A stretch of 64,000 nt of DNA from the NCBI RefSeq assembly GCF_000519205.1, contig NZ_JAFB01000024.1, positions 62,001 through 126,000 of the forward strand, read 5' to 3'. Of this stretch, positions 17,294-25,172 are shown in pieces (positions within the stretch are counted from its first letter, which is position 1; each line of letters opens with the position of its first letter). The DNA comes from Amycolatopsis taiwanensis DSM 45107. Its GTDB lineage: Bacteria; Actinomycetota; Actinomycetes; Mycobacteriales; Pseudonocardiaceae. The position numbers were made by a program, and so were the translations under genes. The notes below the pieces were generated by a model. It made no database searches. It was not told where the DNA came from and saw only the letters and a program-made list of their open reading frames with translations.

Positions 17294-18390
17294 CGGCGCA
17301 CCGCCTCCTCGTCGAGTTCGATGCCCAGCCCGGGCCGCTGGGGCACCTCGAGTTCGCCGGCCGCGTTGATCATCACGGGGGCGGCCAGCATGAAGTCGCG
17401 GCGTTCCGGCGTCCAGCCGGGCGGGTCGTAGGGGTATTCGAAGAACGGCCCGCCGCCGACCCCCGCGGCGACGTGCAGGTTGGCCAGCAGGCCGATGCCG
17501 TTGGTCCAGCTGTGCGGGGTGAAGGCCCGGTGCCTGAGCTGCGCGAGTTCGGCCAGGGTCCGGGCCCGGTGCATGCCGACCGCCAGCACAACGTCCATTT
17601 GATAGATGTCGAGAACGTCGTGTTCGAGATAGCCCAGCAGGTCCGGCACCGAATGGTGCATCTCGCCGGCGGCGATCCGCAGTCCCGGGTTGTCCGCGCG
17701 CAGCTGCCGGAACCCGTCGGCGTCGGGGTAGGGCAACGGCTCCTCGACCCAGAACACGTCCAGCTCGGCCAGACGGCGCACCAGGCGGCGTGTCGTGGCG
17801 AGGTCGGTCGCCTGCGCGGTGTCTCCCGCCATGCGCCAGGACTGGTTGAGGTCCACCATGATCTCGAAGTCGGGGCCGAGCGCCTCGCGGACCGCCGCGA
17901 CCGCGGCGACACCCTCGTCGATCCGGGCCCGGTCGATCCGGATCTTCATCGCCCGGAATCCCGCCTCCCGCGCCTGCCAGGCGGCATCCACCCGCGCCTC
18001 GGGCGACTTCAGCTCGGCGGAGGAGGCGTACGCGGGCAGAGTCCGGGCGGAGTTGCCGAAGAGCGTGGCGACCGGCAGCCCGGCGACCTTGCCGATGACG
18101 TCCCACAGCGCGGCTTCGAGCGGCCAGTAGCGGCCACCGTGGAAGTTGGCCGTTTCGATGGCCTTCACGTGGCGGGCGATGTCGAGCGGGTTCTCTCCGA
18201 TGAACAGGTCCTTGACGGTGTCGAAGGAGTCCATCGTGTCGCCCGAGCCGATGCCGGTGACGCCCTCGTCGGTGTGCACGCGAACGATAGTCGCGTCGAA
18301 GTGCCGGCGGGGCTGCGGATCCCATGCCGCGTGCAGCGGCGGGTCGAGCTCGAGGCGGAGCCGGTCGAGCGTGATGTCGATGATCTTCAC
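17281..18390 (-). CDS. Enolase-superfamily dehydratase/racemase (mandelate racemase subgroup)
   Basis: 369 aa from GTG 18390, which overlaps the Fae-homologue stop (GTGA). Enolase-superfamily fold: capping domain 1-120, barrel with K149-I-R151 on strand 2, metal ligands Asp180 (VDLNQSW), Glu216 (WVEEPLPY) and Glu243 (AAGEMHHS), and His293 in [10 protein letters not shown], which marks the mandelate racemase subgroup (galactonate and other acid sugar dehydratases). The second basic residue is Arg rather than Lys, as in several sugar-acid dehydratases. Likely dehydrates an aldonic or related hydroxy acid; substrate cannot be read. Confidence 0.88.
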   Translation of the reverse strand: MKIIDITLDRLRLELDPPLHAAWDPQPRRHFDATIVRVHTDEGVTGIGSGDTMDSFDTVKDLFIGENPLDIARHVKAIETANFHGGRYWPLEAALWDVIGKVAGLPVATLFGNSARTLPAYASSAELKSPEARVDAAWQAREAGFRAMKIRIDRARIDEGVAAVAAVREALGPDFEIMVDLNQSWRMAGDTAQATDLATTRRLVRRLAELDVFWVEEPLPYPDADGFRQLRADNPGLRIAAGEMHHSVPDLLGYLEHDVLDIYQMDVVLAVGMHRARTLAELAQLRHRAFTPHSWTNGIGLLANLHVAAGVGGGPFFEYPYDPPGWTPERRDFMLAAPVMINAAGELEVPQRPGLGIELDEEAVRRWRI

Positions 18391-18944
18391 TGGGCGCGTA
18401 CCTCCGCGCTGCTCTGTGCCAGGACTTTGTCGCTGGGCGTGTAGAACGGGTTCGCCGCGCCTTCCCGGGCGGCGCCGAGCACGTCGTCGATCGCGGGCGT
18501 GCCCGCCACCGCGGCGCGGACCGCGCGGAACGCCGCGACGCGCTGGTTGGCGAAGGCCCGGTCGAGGTCCGTGACCGCGGGATTCACCCAGATCGCGGCG
18601 ATGATCAGCAGGTCGCTTACCGCCTCCCGGGGGATGAGGCCGGCCTCGACCGCGTCGGTCACGCCGAGCGCAAGCCCGGCCTGAGCCGCTCCCCACGTCG
18701 CCCGGCTGTGCAGCTCGCTTTCCGCGGCGGCCTTGGGCACGAACAGGGTCGGCGGCTGCACCGGGACGGACGGGCGGACCACGGTCACGAACGGGACGTG
18801 TCCCGCACTCGGGCTCGCCAGTGCCGTGGCCCAGGCGGTGGCGACGGGGCCGTCGCGGCGCCCCAGCACGACGTTCGTGTGGGCGGCGTCGGCACCTTCG
18901 CCGACGAATGCCTCGCCGACGAGCACGGTGGCCGCGAAAGTCAT
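18387..18944 (-). CDS. Formaldehyde-activating enzyme (Fae) homologue
   Basis: 185 aa from ATG 18944 (GGAG, 6-nt spacer). The N-terminal motif [20 protein letters not shown] matches the Fae family, including the active-site His (here His22), followed by [20 protein letters not shown] and [20 protein letters not shown]. In methylotrophs Fae condenses formaldehyde with tetrahydromethanopterin; actinobacteria of this kind are not known to make that cofactor, so this is probably a Fae-like protein acting on another aldehyde or carrier. It leads an operon with a dehydratase, an aldehyde dehydrogenase and two other oxidoreductases, and is divergent from an IclR regulator. Family firm; function open. 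Confidence 0.82.
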   Translation of the reverse strand: MTFAATVLVGEAFVGEGADAAHTNVVLGRRDGPVATAWATALASPSAGHVPFVTVVRPSVPVQPPTLFVPKAAAESELHSRATWGAAQAGLALGVTDAVEAGLIPREAVSDLLIIAAIWVNPAVTDLDRAFANQRVAAFRAVRAAVAGTPAIDDVLGAAREGAANPFYTPSDKVLAQSSAEVRAQ

Positions 18945-19063
18945 GGGTAACTCCAGAAACTCGGATGCCAGCGGGACCGACGGTAAGAGCGCGGCGAAAC
19001 GCGCGGCAAGGGATCGAGACACATCGCAATGCTGGTTGCGCTCCCGCCAACTCCCCCGGTCAC

Positions 19064-19420
19064 CAACCCCGAACTCGCCCGACCCGAGCACACGCCCGCC
19101 CGAACCCGGAACTCGCCCGCCCGAACCCGGAACTCGCCCGCCCGAACCCGGGAAGTCGGGCGCCTGGACCCGGAACTCGTCCGCCTGGACCGGGAAGTCG
19201 TCCGCCTGGACCGGGAAGTCGGGCGCCTGGACTGGGGATTCGGGTGCCTGGGCCGGGGACTCGCGCGCCTGAACCCGGAACTCGCGGGCCTGAGTCGGGG
19301 ACACGCCGGGAGTTGGCGTGTCCCCGGTTCGGGACGGTGAGTTCTGGGTTCGGGGTGGTGAGTTCTGGGTGGGGGACGGTGAGTTCTGGGTGGGGGCGGG
19401 GTGTTCCGGGGTCGGTTACG
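19064..19420. repeat. 21-bp repeat element with central hairpin (copy 2)
   Basis: Largest copy: about eleven 21-bp units on the left (for example CCCGAACCCGGAACTCGCCCG), the conserved hairpin GGGGACACGCC-GGGAGTT-GGCGTGTCCCC at 19297-19325, and inverted units (GGTGAGTTCTGGGT) on the right, up to 9 bp before the IclR start. This fills nearly all of the 484-bp gap between the divergent Fae and IclR genes, so here it lies in the promoter region rather than at gene ends. Apart from it, 18945-19063 shows nothing recognisable. Confidence 0.85.
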
Positions 19421-19428
19421 CTGCGGCC

Positions 19429-20253
19429 ATGACGACGCCGCTGCCGGGGCCGGCTCCCCGGCACCACGTCCACGGGCTGCGGCGTGATCTCGACCTCCTG
19501 GAGGCACTGGCCTCACCGGAGGCCCAGCACGCCGGCGGTCTCGGCGTCGTCCGGCTCGCCCAGCTCGTCGGGCGTGAGAAGAGCCAGGTTTCCCGGGCGC
19601 TCAAGGCACTCGCCGAAGAGGGCGTGGTCGAGCGCGATCCGGACACGCGGGGGTACCGGCTGGGCTGGCGTCTGTTCTCACTCGTCGCCCGCACCGTCGA
19701 AGACCGGCTGGTGCGCGCGGCGGAACCCGTGATGCACAAGCTGTCGGCCGATCTCGAGGAGACCAGCCACCTGTGTGTGCTCCGTGACCAGGAGGTCCTG
19801 ACGATCCTGTCGGTTTCGGGACATTCCTTCCGGGTGCACGACTGGGAGGGCCGTGGGGTGCCCGCCCACTGCACGTCGGCCGGCCGGGTGCTGCTGCTCG
19901 ACGCCACGCCCGACGAGCTGTACGTCCGATTTCCCGACATCCCCTCCGGCGGCGGCCGATCCGAAGTGCGCACCCTGCCGGAGCTGTGGGCGAAGATCCA
20001 GGAAGGCCGGCGGACCGGGTTCGCCAAGGTCAACGAGGAGTTCGAGGCCGGTCTGGCCGGGGTTTCCGCCCCCGTCCGCGACTTCCGCGGCCGGGTCGTG
20101 GCCGCTCTCAACATCTCGGCACCGGCCGCGCGGCTCGGTCACCGCCTGGACGATGCCGGCCGCATCACCGCCCGGGCGGCCGCGGCCGTGTCCGCGCAAC
20201 TGGGCTGGGATACCCCGCCGACCCGGCGACCGGCACCCGCACGCCCGACCTGA
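19429..20253 (+). CDS. IclR-family transcriptional regulator
   Basis: 274 aa from ATG 19429; the open frame upstream is only repeat sequence. N-terminal winged helix RDLDLLEALASPE ... LAQLVGREKSQVSRALKALA (about 20-60) and GYRLGWRLFSLV, then the C-terminal effector domain with CTSAGRVLLLDATPDEL and FEAGLAGVSAPVRDFRGRVV. Divergent from the Fae-homologue operon, whose regulator it most likely is. The last third of the gene exists as a decayed second copy at 20861-20990. Confidence 0.88.
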   Translation: MTTPLPGPAPRHHVHGLRRDLDLLEALASPEAQHAGGLGVVRLAQLVGREKSQVSRALKALAEEGVVERDPDTRGYRLGWRLFSLVARTVEDRLVRAAEPVMHKLSADLEETSHLCVLRDQEVLTILSVSGHSFRVHDWEGRGVPAHCTSAGRVLLLDATPDELYVRFPDIPSGGGRSEVRTLPELWAKIQEGRRTGFAKVNEEFEAGLAGVSAPVRDFRGRVVAALNISAPAARLGHRLDDAGRITARAAAAVSAQLGWDTPPTRRPAPARPT

Positions 20254-20391
20254 TCGCTCGCCTGTTGTCGTATGTGGACGGTGGCTGATGCCATCCGGTC
20301 AAAGAGAGGACCCAACCGGCCACGTCTGCCTGTTCCCGGGCGACGGTGGCCCTGAGGGCCTAGGCTGTCACCGCGAGGGAAGGGCGATGCC

Positions 20392-20796
20392 ATGGATGCC
20401 GACTCCCGGACCAGGGCCGCGATCGAGGAGCATTGGCGGGCCTCGGAACGCGGAAACACCGACGCCGAGCACGCCATCTACGCCACCGGCGCAATCCTGG
20501 ACTACCCGCAGTCAGGCGAGCGGTTCCGGGGCCGCGCGACGATTTCGGCGCAACGCGGCGGGCACCCGGCCGACCGGCACTTCACCGTCCAGCGGATCAC
20601 CGGCCACGCGAACCTGTGGGTGAGCGAATGCGTCATCACCTACGACGGTGTGCCTTCGTACTCGGTGAGCATCATGGAATTCGCTGACCAGCATGTGGTG
20701 CACGAGACGCAGTACTTCGCTGACCCCTTCGGCGCGCCGGCGTGGCGGGCCGCGCTCGCGGAGCCGATGCCGGGCCGAACCATCGCTGGAGCCTGA
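20392..20796 (+). CDS. SnoaL-like/NTF2-fold protein
   Basis: 134 aa, small alpha+beta barrel of the nuclear transport factor 2 type: helix SRTRAAIEEHWRASERGNTDAEHAIYA, then DYPQSGERFRGRATISAQRG and a beta-rich second half with HETQYFADPF. Such proteins may be hydrolases, isomerases or plain ligand binders; function unknown. ATG 20386, two codons upstream and in frame, is the alternative start; GAGGGAAGG precedes both. Confidence 0.72.
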   Translation: MDADSRTRAAIEEHWRASERGNTDAEHAIYATGAILDYPQSGERFRGRATISAQRGGHPADRHFTVQRITGHANLWVSECVITYDGVPSYSVSIMEFADQHVVHETQYFADPFGAPAWRAALAEPMPGRTIAGA

Positions 20797-20860
20797 TCCT
20801 TGGCGTCGCTCGGGTCAGCTGCCTGACCAGCCTGACACTTTGTTAGGAGTCCTTGGTCCG

Positions 20861-20990
20861 GAGTCGTGGCGCCGCCCTCGACTTCTCGGCACTGGCCGCA
20901 TCACTGCCCGGGCGGCCGGGCCGTGTCGGCGCAACTGGGCTGGGACGCCCCGCCGACCCGGCCACCGGCACCCGCACGCCCGACCTGATC
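20861..20990 (+). pseudogene. Decayed partial copy of the iclR 3' end
   Basis: This stretch repeats the end of the IclR gene (20093-20255): GAGTCGTGG, CTCGAC..TCTCGGCA, GGCCGCATCACTGCCCGGGC, GCAACTGGGCTGGGA, CGCCGACCCGG, CACCGGCACCCGCACGCCCG and ACCTGATC align in order with point changes and an internal deletion of roughly 35 bp. The copy is not in an open frame. It occupies most of the 306-bp gap between the SnoaL-like gene and the EamA gene; nothing else is seen there. Confidence 0.8.
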
Positions 20991-21103
20991 ATCCGGTTGT
21001 CGCCGCCAGAACCCGAATATGATCTTCCCGGTTTCCTTGCCCTGCCCCGATTTCTCTGGCCAGCGACCGTCAGCTGGATCTGGACGACGGAGAGCGTGGT
21101 GGT

Positions 21104-22045
21104 CTATTCAGGGTCGTCCTGGACGGTTTTCGGGCCGGCCAGTTGCACCAGCACCGCGCCGGCGAGCAGGATCACCGCCCCGGCCAGCTGCATCACGCCG
21201 AGCGCCTGGTCGAGCAGCAGCCAGGCCAGCACGGCGGCGACCAGCGGTTCCACCAGAGCCAGCACGCTGGCCAGGGCCGAGGGCAGGGCGCGCAGTCCGG
21301 CCAGGTAGGGCAGCACGGTGCCGACCACGGCCAGCACCACCAGCGCCAGCCACACCGGCGCGCGCAGGCCGCCCAGTACCGCAGGCGCGGCGAGCAGGCC
21401 CGAGGGCAGCGTCCACGGCGGACTGACCACGGCCACCACCACCGCGCCGATCGCCAGCCCGGCCGCGGCCAGTCCGAACGAGTCGTGCCTGCTCGCGGCG
21501 TGCTCGCCGAGCAGGAAGTACCCGGCTGAGCAGATCGCCGCGGCCAGCCCGGCGGCGACGCCGACCAGGTCGAGCCGGGCGCCCTGCCAGACCTGTGCGA
21601 CCAGAGCCAGTCCGGCCACGGCCAGCCCGATCCCCAGCCACACCAGCCGGGGCAGCCGGGTGCGCCGTACCACCCGCACCCATAACGCGACCAGTGCGGG
21701 CGCCAGGTTGGCCAGCACCATCGCCACCCCGACCGGGACTCGGGCCACGGCCAGGAAGAAGAACAGCTGGACCCCGGCGACACCGAGCAGGCCGTAGCCG
21801 AGCAGCAGCCACCCCTCGGCGCGGCGGAACCGCAGTGCCCGCGGCCGCAGCACCGCGACCACGGGGACCAGCAGTACCGCGGCCAACGCGATCCGCACCG
21901 AGGTCACCGCGGACGGGGACAAACCCGTCTCCATCACGGCTTTGGCCAGTGGACCGGAACTCGCGAACAGCACCCACGAGGTCAGGCTCAGCCCGGTCGC
22001 CCAGGCCCGGCTCGGCGCCCGCGCGGTCTTTTCCAGTAGGACCAC
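21104..22045 (-). CDS. EamA-family (DMT superfamily) transporter
   Basis: 313 aa with ten hydrophobic segments arranged as two EamA repeats, starting LTSWVLFASSGPLAKAVMET and ending in LLLDQALGVMQLAGAVILLAGAVLV. Members export amino acids, amines or other small metabolites; the substrate cannot be told. GTG 22045 is the most upstream start and lacks a strong ribosome site, so a slightly later start is possible. No obvious operon partner. Confidence 0.85.
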   Translation of the reverse strand: MVLLEKTARAPSRAWATGLSLTSWVLFASSGPLAKAVMETGLSPSAVTSVRIALAAVLLVPVVAVLRPRALRFRRAEGWLLLGYGLLGVAGVQLFFFLAVARVPVGVAMVLANLAPALVALWVRVVRRTRLPRLVWLGIGLAVAGLALVAQVWQGARLDLVGVAAGLAAAICSAGYFLLGEHAASRHDSFGLAAAGLAIGAVVVAVVSPPWTLPSGLLAAPAVLGGLRAPVWLALVVLAVVGTVLPYLAGLRALPSALASVLALVEPLVAAVLAWLLLDQALGVMQLAGAVILLAGAVLVQLAGPKTVQDDPE

Positions 22046-22124
22046 GCCCGCAGTGTGCCCGCCGGATCACGTTTCCGGCCAACGGATTTCCGGCGCTCGG
22101 TCCCGGGGCGAAGCGACCCGTCCA

Positions 22125-22150
22125 GGGGCCGGGTGGAAGACCCCGGCCCC
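22125..22150 (-). terminator. Hairpin after the SsuABC-type operon
   Basis: GGGGCCGGG-N8-CCCGGCCCC, a 9-bp perfect stem just beyond the stop codon (22159) of the binding-protein gene and before the GTG of the next gene on the same strand. A strong GC stem without U-tract, usual for this kind of genome. Confidence 0.55.
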
Positions 22151-22158
22151 CGGTGCGC

Positions 22159-23199
22159 CTACTTGGCGGCCAGGACGAACTTGTCGGTGTAGGTCTTCGA
22201 CAGGTCGATGGTCTTGCCCTTCACGTCCGGGTTGAACGCCTGCAGGACGGCGAGGTTCGTCGGCGGGCCGTTCGGCGGCATGATGCCGGTCGGGTTGTAG
22301 ATGCCCTTCTCGTTGTCGAACGCCTTGGCGTAGGCGTCCTTGCCGGAACCGGCGTAGTAGTCTGCCGGCATCTGGTCGGCCACCTCCGTCCCGTTGTGGG
22401 TCTGGATCCACTTGAGGGTCTCGACGTAGGCGTTCACCAGTTTCTGCACCACATCGGGATGGCTGTCCACATAGGATGTCGTCATATACAGCGAGGTCGC
22501 CGGGTACTCGCCGCCGAGCTGTTGCACGGTGGCCGCCGCGGTGCGCATGTCGAGCAGGATGTAGGCCGAGCCGGTGGCCAGCAGTGTGGAGACCGTCGGT
22601 TCGGTGGTCATCGCGCAGTCGACGTTTCCGTGCTGCAGCGCGCCGATCAGCGTGTTGCCGGACTGCACTCCGACGCGGTGGATCTTCGCCGGGTCGACGC
22701 CGTTCTTCTGCGCCAGGTACTGGGTGAGGAAGTCGGTGGACGAGCCGAGGTCGGTGACTCCGAGGTTGCGGTCCGCCCAGTCCGCGGGCGAGTGAATCTG
22801 GTCCTTCACCTCGTTGCGGCAGAGCTCGACCTCGGCGGGGGTGGTCAGCATCGACACCACCGACTCGAGCGACTGCCCGAGGCCCTGCATCGCGATGGTG
22901 TGGTCGTAGAACCCGCCCACTCCGTCGACCTTGCCGGCGATCATGTTCGTGGTGGCGTCGACGCCGGCACCCTCGTCCTGCAGCGTCACGTTGAGCCCTT
23001 GCTGCTGGTAGAACCCGAGCCGCTGGGCGAGCATGAAGGGCAGATAGATCTGTTTGTTCAGCCCGCCCACCATGATGCTGACCGGCGTGCCGGTGCCGCC
23101 GCTCGAACTGGTGCCCGAGCCTTGGCCGGCGTTGTTCGCACAGCCGGCCAGGCCCAGTGCCGCGGCCAGCGCCGCGGCGATCCATTTCCTTCTGGACAC
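22159..23199 (-). CDS. ABC transporter substrate-binding lipoprotein (SsuA/TauA/NMT1-like)
   Basis: 346 aa. Lipoprotein signal MSRRKWIAAALAAALGLAGC with Cys20, a Gly/Ser linker, then an NMT1/THI5-like domain: YLPFMLAQRLGFYQQQGLNV, a gap-type substrate loop DGVGGFYDHTIAMQ, DLGSSTDFLTQYLAQKNGVD and YMTTSYVDSHPDVVQKLVNAYV. Relatives bind sulfonates, taurine, nitrate or pyrimidine precursors of thiamine. Last gene of an ATPase-permease-binding protein operon; substrate unknown. Confidence 0.88.
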   Translation of the reverse strand: MSRRKWIAAALAAALGLAGCANNAGQGSGTSSSGGTGTPVSIMVGGLNKQIYLPFMLAQRLGFYQQQGLNVTLQDEGAGVDATTNMIAGKVDGVGGFYDHTIAMQGLGQSLESVVSMLTTPAEVELCRNEVKDQIHSPADWADRNLGVTDLGSSTDFLTQYLAQKNGVDPAKIHRVGVQSGNTLIGALQHGNVDCAMTTEPTVSTLLATGSAYILLDMRTAAATVQQLGGEYPATSLYMTTSYVDSHPDVVQKLVNAYVETLKWIQTHNGTEVADQMPADYYAGSGKDAYAKAFDNEKGIYNPTGIMPPNGPPTNLAVLQAFNPDVKGKTIDLSKTYTDKFVLAAK

Positions 23200-23239
23200 G
23201 GTGATCTCCCTTGATCTCGTGGTTGGGCGGCGAAAGCGG

Positions 23240-24088
23240 TCACAGGTCGGGGCCGGTCAGCTGCGCGGGCCGCCAGCGCAGCAGCCGGTGTTCGAGCCAG
23301 GTGATGAGCCATTCCGCGATCAGGGCGACGATTCCCATGATCACCATGGCGGCCCACACGCCGCTGGCGTCGAAGGTGCCCTGGGCGTTCTTGATCAACA
23401 CGCCGAGCCCGGCGTAGCCGCCGAGGAACTCGCCGACGATCGCGCCGATCAGGGCGAACCCGAAGCTCACGTGCAGGCTTGCGATGATCCACGTGAACGC
23501 CGACGGCAGCACGACGTGCCGGGTCACCTGCCAGCGGGACGCGCCGAGAATCGTGGCGTTGGCGACGAAGTTGCGGTCGACCTCGCGGGTGCCCTGGAAC
23601 GCGTTGAAGAAGACCCCGAAGAACACGAGCACGATCACGAGCAGGATCTTCGACTCCAGCCCCAAGCCGAAGGCGAGCACGAAGACCGAGCCGAGCACGA
23701 TCCGCGGGATCGCGTTGAGCACCTTGATGAACGGCCCGAACACGTCGGCAAGGAACTTGATCCGGCCGAGCGCGATCCCGCAGACGATGCCCAGCGCGGT
23801 CCCGATGAGGAAGCCGAGCAGCGCTTCCTGCAACGTGGTCCAGATCTGGTCGCCGAGGGAGCCGATCGCCGTGCCGTCGGTCACCCAGGTCTGCAACCGG
23901 AAGACGATCTGCGATGGCACTCCATAAAGGATGATCGCGTGCTGGTCGCCCTGGACGAGCAGTTGCCAGCCGCCGATCAAGACGACCAGTAGGGCCAATT
24001 GCGTCGCGTGGACCAGTAACTGCCGACGGCGTCGCCGCGCACGACGTGTGGTGTCCGGCAGCGCGGCCGCCGGCGCGGTGGTCGTCAT
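23240..24088 (-). CDS. ABC transporter permease (SsuC/TauC family)
   Basis: 282 aa from ATG 24088, which overlaps the ATPase stop (ATGA). Arg-rich cytoplasmic N-terminus (TTRRARRRRRQLLV), about six TM segments, and the BPD_transp_1 EAA loop at about 165-195 (NAFQGTREVDRNFVANATIL followed by GASRWQVTRHVVLPSA). Pairs with the ATPase upstream and the binding lipoprotein downstream. Confidence 0.9.
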   Translation of the reverse strand: MTTTAPAAALPDTTRRARRRRRQLLVHATQLALLVVLIGGWQLLVQGDQHAIILYGVPSQIVFRLQTWVTDGTAIGSLGDQIWTTLQEALLGFLIGTALGIVCGIALGRIKFLADVFGPFIKVLNAIPRIVLGSVFVLAFGLGLESKILLVIVLVFFGVFFNAFQGTREVDRNFVANATILGASRWQVTRHVVLPSAFTWIIASLHVSFGFALIGAIVGEFLGGYAGLGVLIKNAQGTFDASGVWAAMVIMGIVALIAEWLITWLEHRLLRWRPAQLTGPDL

Positions 24089-24927
24089 CGTTCCTCCGTC
24101 CCGGTCAGCTGTGTCGTCTGCGAGTAGGCCACGTCGACCTCGGCGCGCAGCGCCTCCCAGATCTCGTGGTAGAGGTCGACGAACTCGGGTTCGAACCGGA
24201 TCTCCTGCACGACGCGCGGCCGCGGGAGATCGATGGCGAACCGGGCCTTCACCGTCGCCGCGGGCCCGGCCGTGAGCACCACGACGGAGTCGGCGAGCGC
24301 GATTGCCTCTTCCAGGTCGTGGGTCACGAACACGACCGCGGGCCGGGTCAGTTCCCACAGCCCCAGCAACTCGCCCGACATCTTCGCGCGGGTCTGTACG
24401 TCCAGGGCGCTGAACGGCTCGTCCATGAGCAGGATCTCCGGCTCGTTGATGAGGTTCTGCGCGAGCGCGACCCGCTTGCGCATGCCGCCGGAAAGCTGAT
24501 GTGGGTAGCGGCCTTCAAAACCGCTCAGCCCGACCCGGCGGATCCAGTCGCGCGCGTCGTCGAACGCCTTGCGTTTCGACGCCCCGCGAAAACGTGGACC
24601 GGCGGATACGTTGTCCAGCACCGTTTTCCACGGCAGGATCGCGTCCGTCTGGAACATGAACGCGACGCCGGGGGCGATGCTCGTGACGGGTTTGCCGTGC
24701 ACCTCGACCGAGCCCGCAGACGGACGATCGAGCCCGGAAACCAGGGTGAGTGTCGTCGACTTGCCACACCCGGTCGGCCCCACGACGGCGCAGAACTCGC
24801 CCGGTCGCACCGTGATGTCCAGGTCTCGCAGAGCGGTGTAGGGCGTACCGTCCTCGGTGGCGAACTGTTTCGTCACGCCGCGCAGCGCGATCGCCGGAGG
24901 CGCACCACTGGGCGTAGTCGCGGGCAC
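24085..24927 (-). CDS. ABC transporter ATP-binding protein (SsuB/TauB family)
   Basis: 280 aa from GTG 24927 with GGGAG upstream; the frame is open to 25068 but that part is Arg/Pro-rich and unlike the family. Walker A GPTGCGKST, Q-loop FMFQTDAILPWKTV, signature LSGGMRKRVALAQ, Walker B ILLMDEPFSALD, H-loop VTHDLEEA. The DAILPW Q-loop is typical for nitrate/sulfonate/taurine importers. Starts divergently from the sensor kinase gene, 245 bp away; that gap is comparatively AT-rich and should hold both promoters. Confidence 0.9.
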   Translation of the reverse strand: MPATTPSGAPPAIALRGVTKQFATEDGTPYTALRDLDITVRPGEFCAVVGPTGCGKSTTLTLVSGLDRPSAGSVEVHGKPVTSIAPGVAFMFQTDAILPWKTVLDNVSAGPRFRGASKRKAFDDARDWIRRVGLSGFEGRYPHQLSGGMRKRVALAQNLINEPEILLMDEPFSALDVQTRAKMSGELLGLWELTRPAVVFVTHDLEEAIALADSVVVLTAGPAATVKARFAIDLPRPRVVQEIRFEPEFVDLYHEIWEALRAEVDVAYSQTTQLTGTEER

Positions 24928-25172
24928 GGTGCTGCTCCCTTCCTCGGCCGACCGGAATCGAGGTCGGTGTGGTGGTGGACGGTAGGCGCGTGCCGGAGGC
25001 GGGAGAACGTTGTGTGCGTTTCCGATGACGGCGTGCTTTTTGTGGTTTCTGCTCATAAAGTTCGGCACGTTGAGGACATTTCGGTCTTTTCGTCAACGGC
25101 TGCTTGGCAGCGGGGAACTCACGTGGTGTCATCCAATTCAGGCCCCATGGTGAGTGGCAGAGCGGAGCAGTC

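Noticed and set aside
15788-18325. An 845-aa open frame that would fuse the aldehyde dehydrogenase to an upstream Arg-rich domain
   Set aside because: The upstream part is the dehydratase gene read in the wrong frame; a ribosome site and family alignment place the start at 17293.
18945-19304. Heptad-repeat protein frames across the 21-bp repeats (for example repeated PGSGGRV or NPELARP)
   Set aside because: A 21-bp DNA repeat makes 7-residue repeats in all six frames; none has a start with a ribosome site, and the same sequence occurs in three other intergenic regions.
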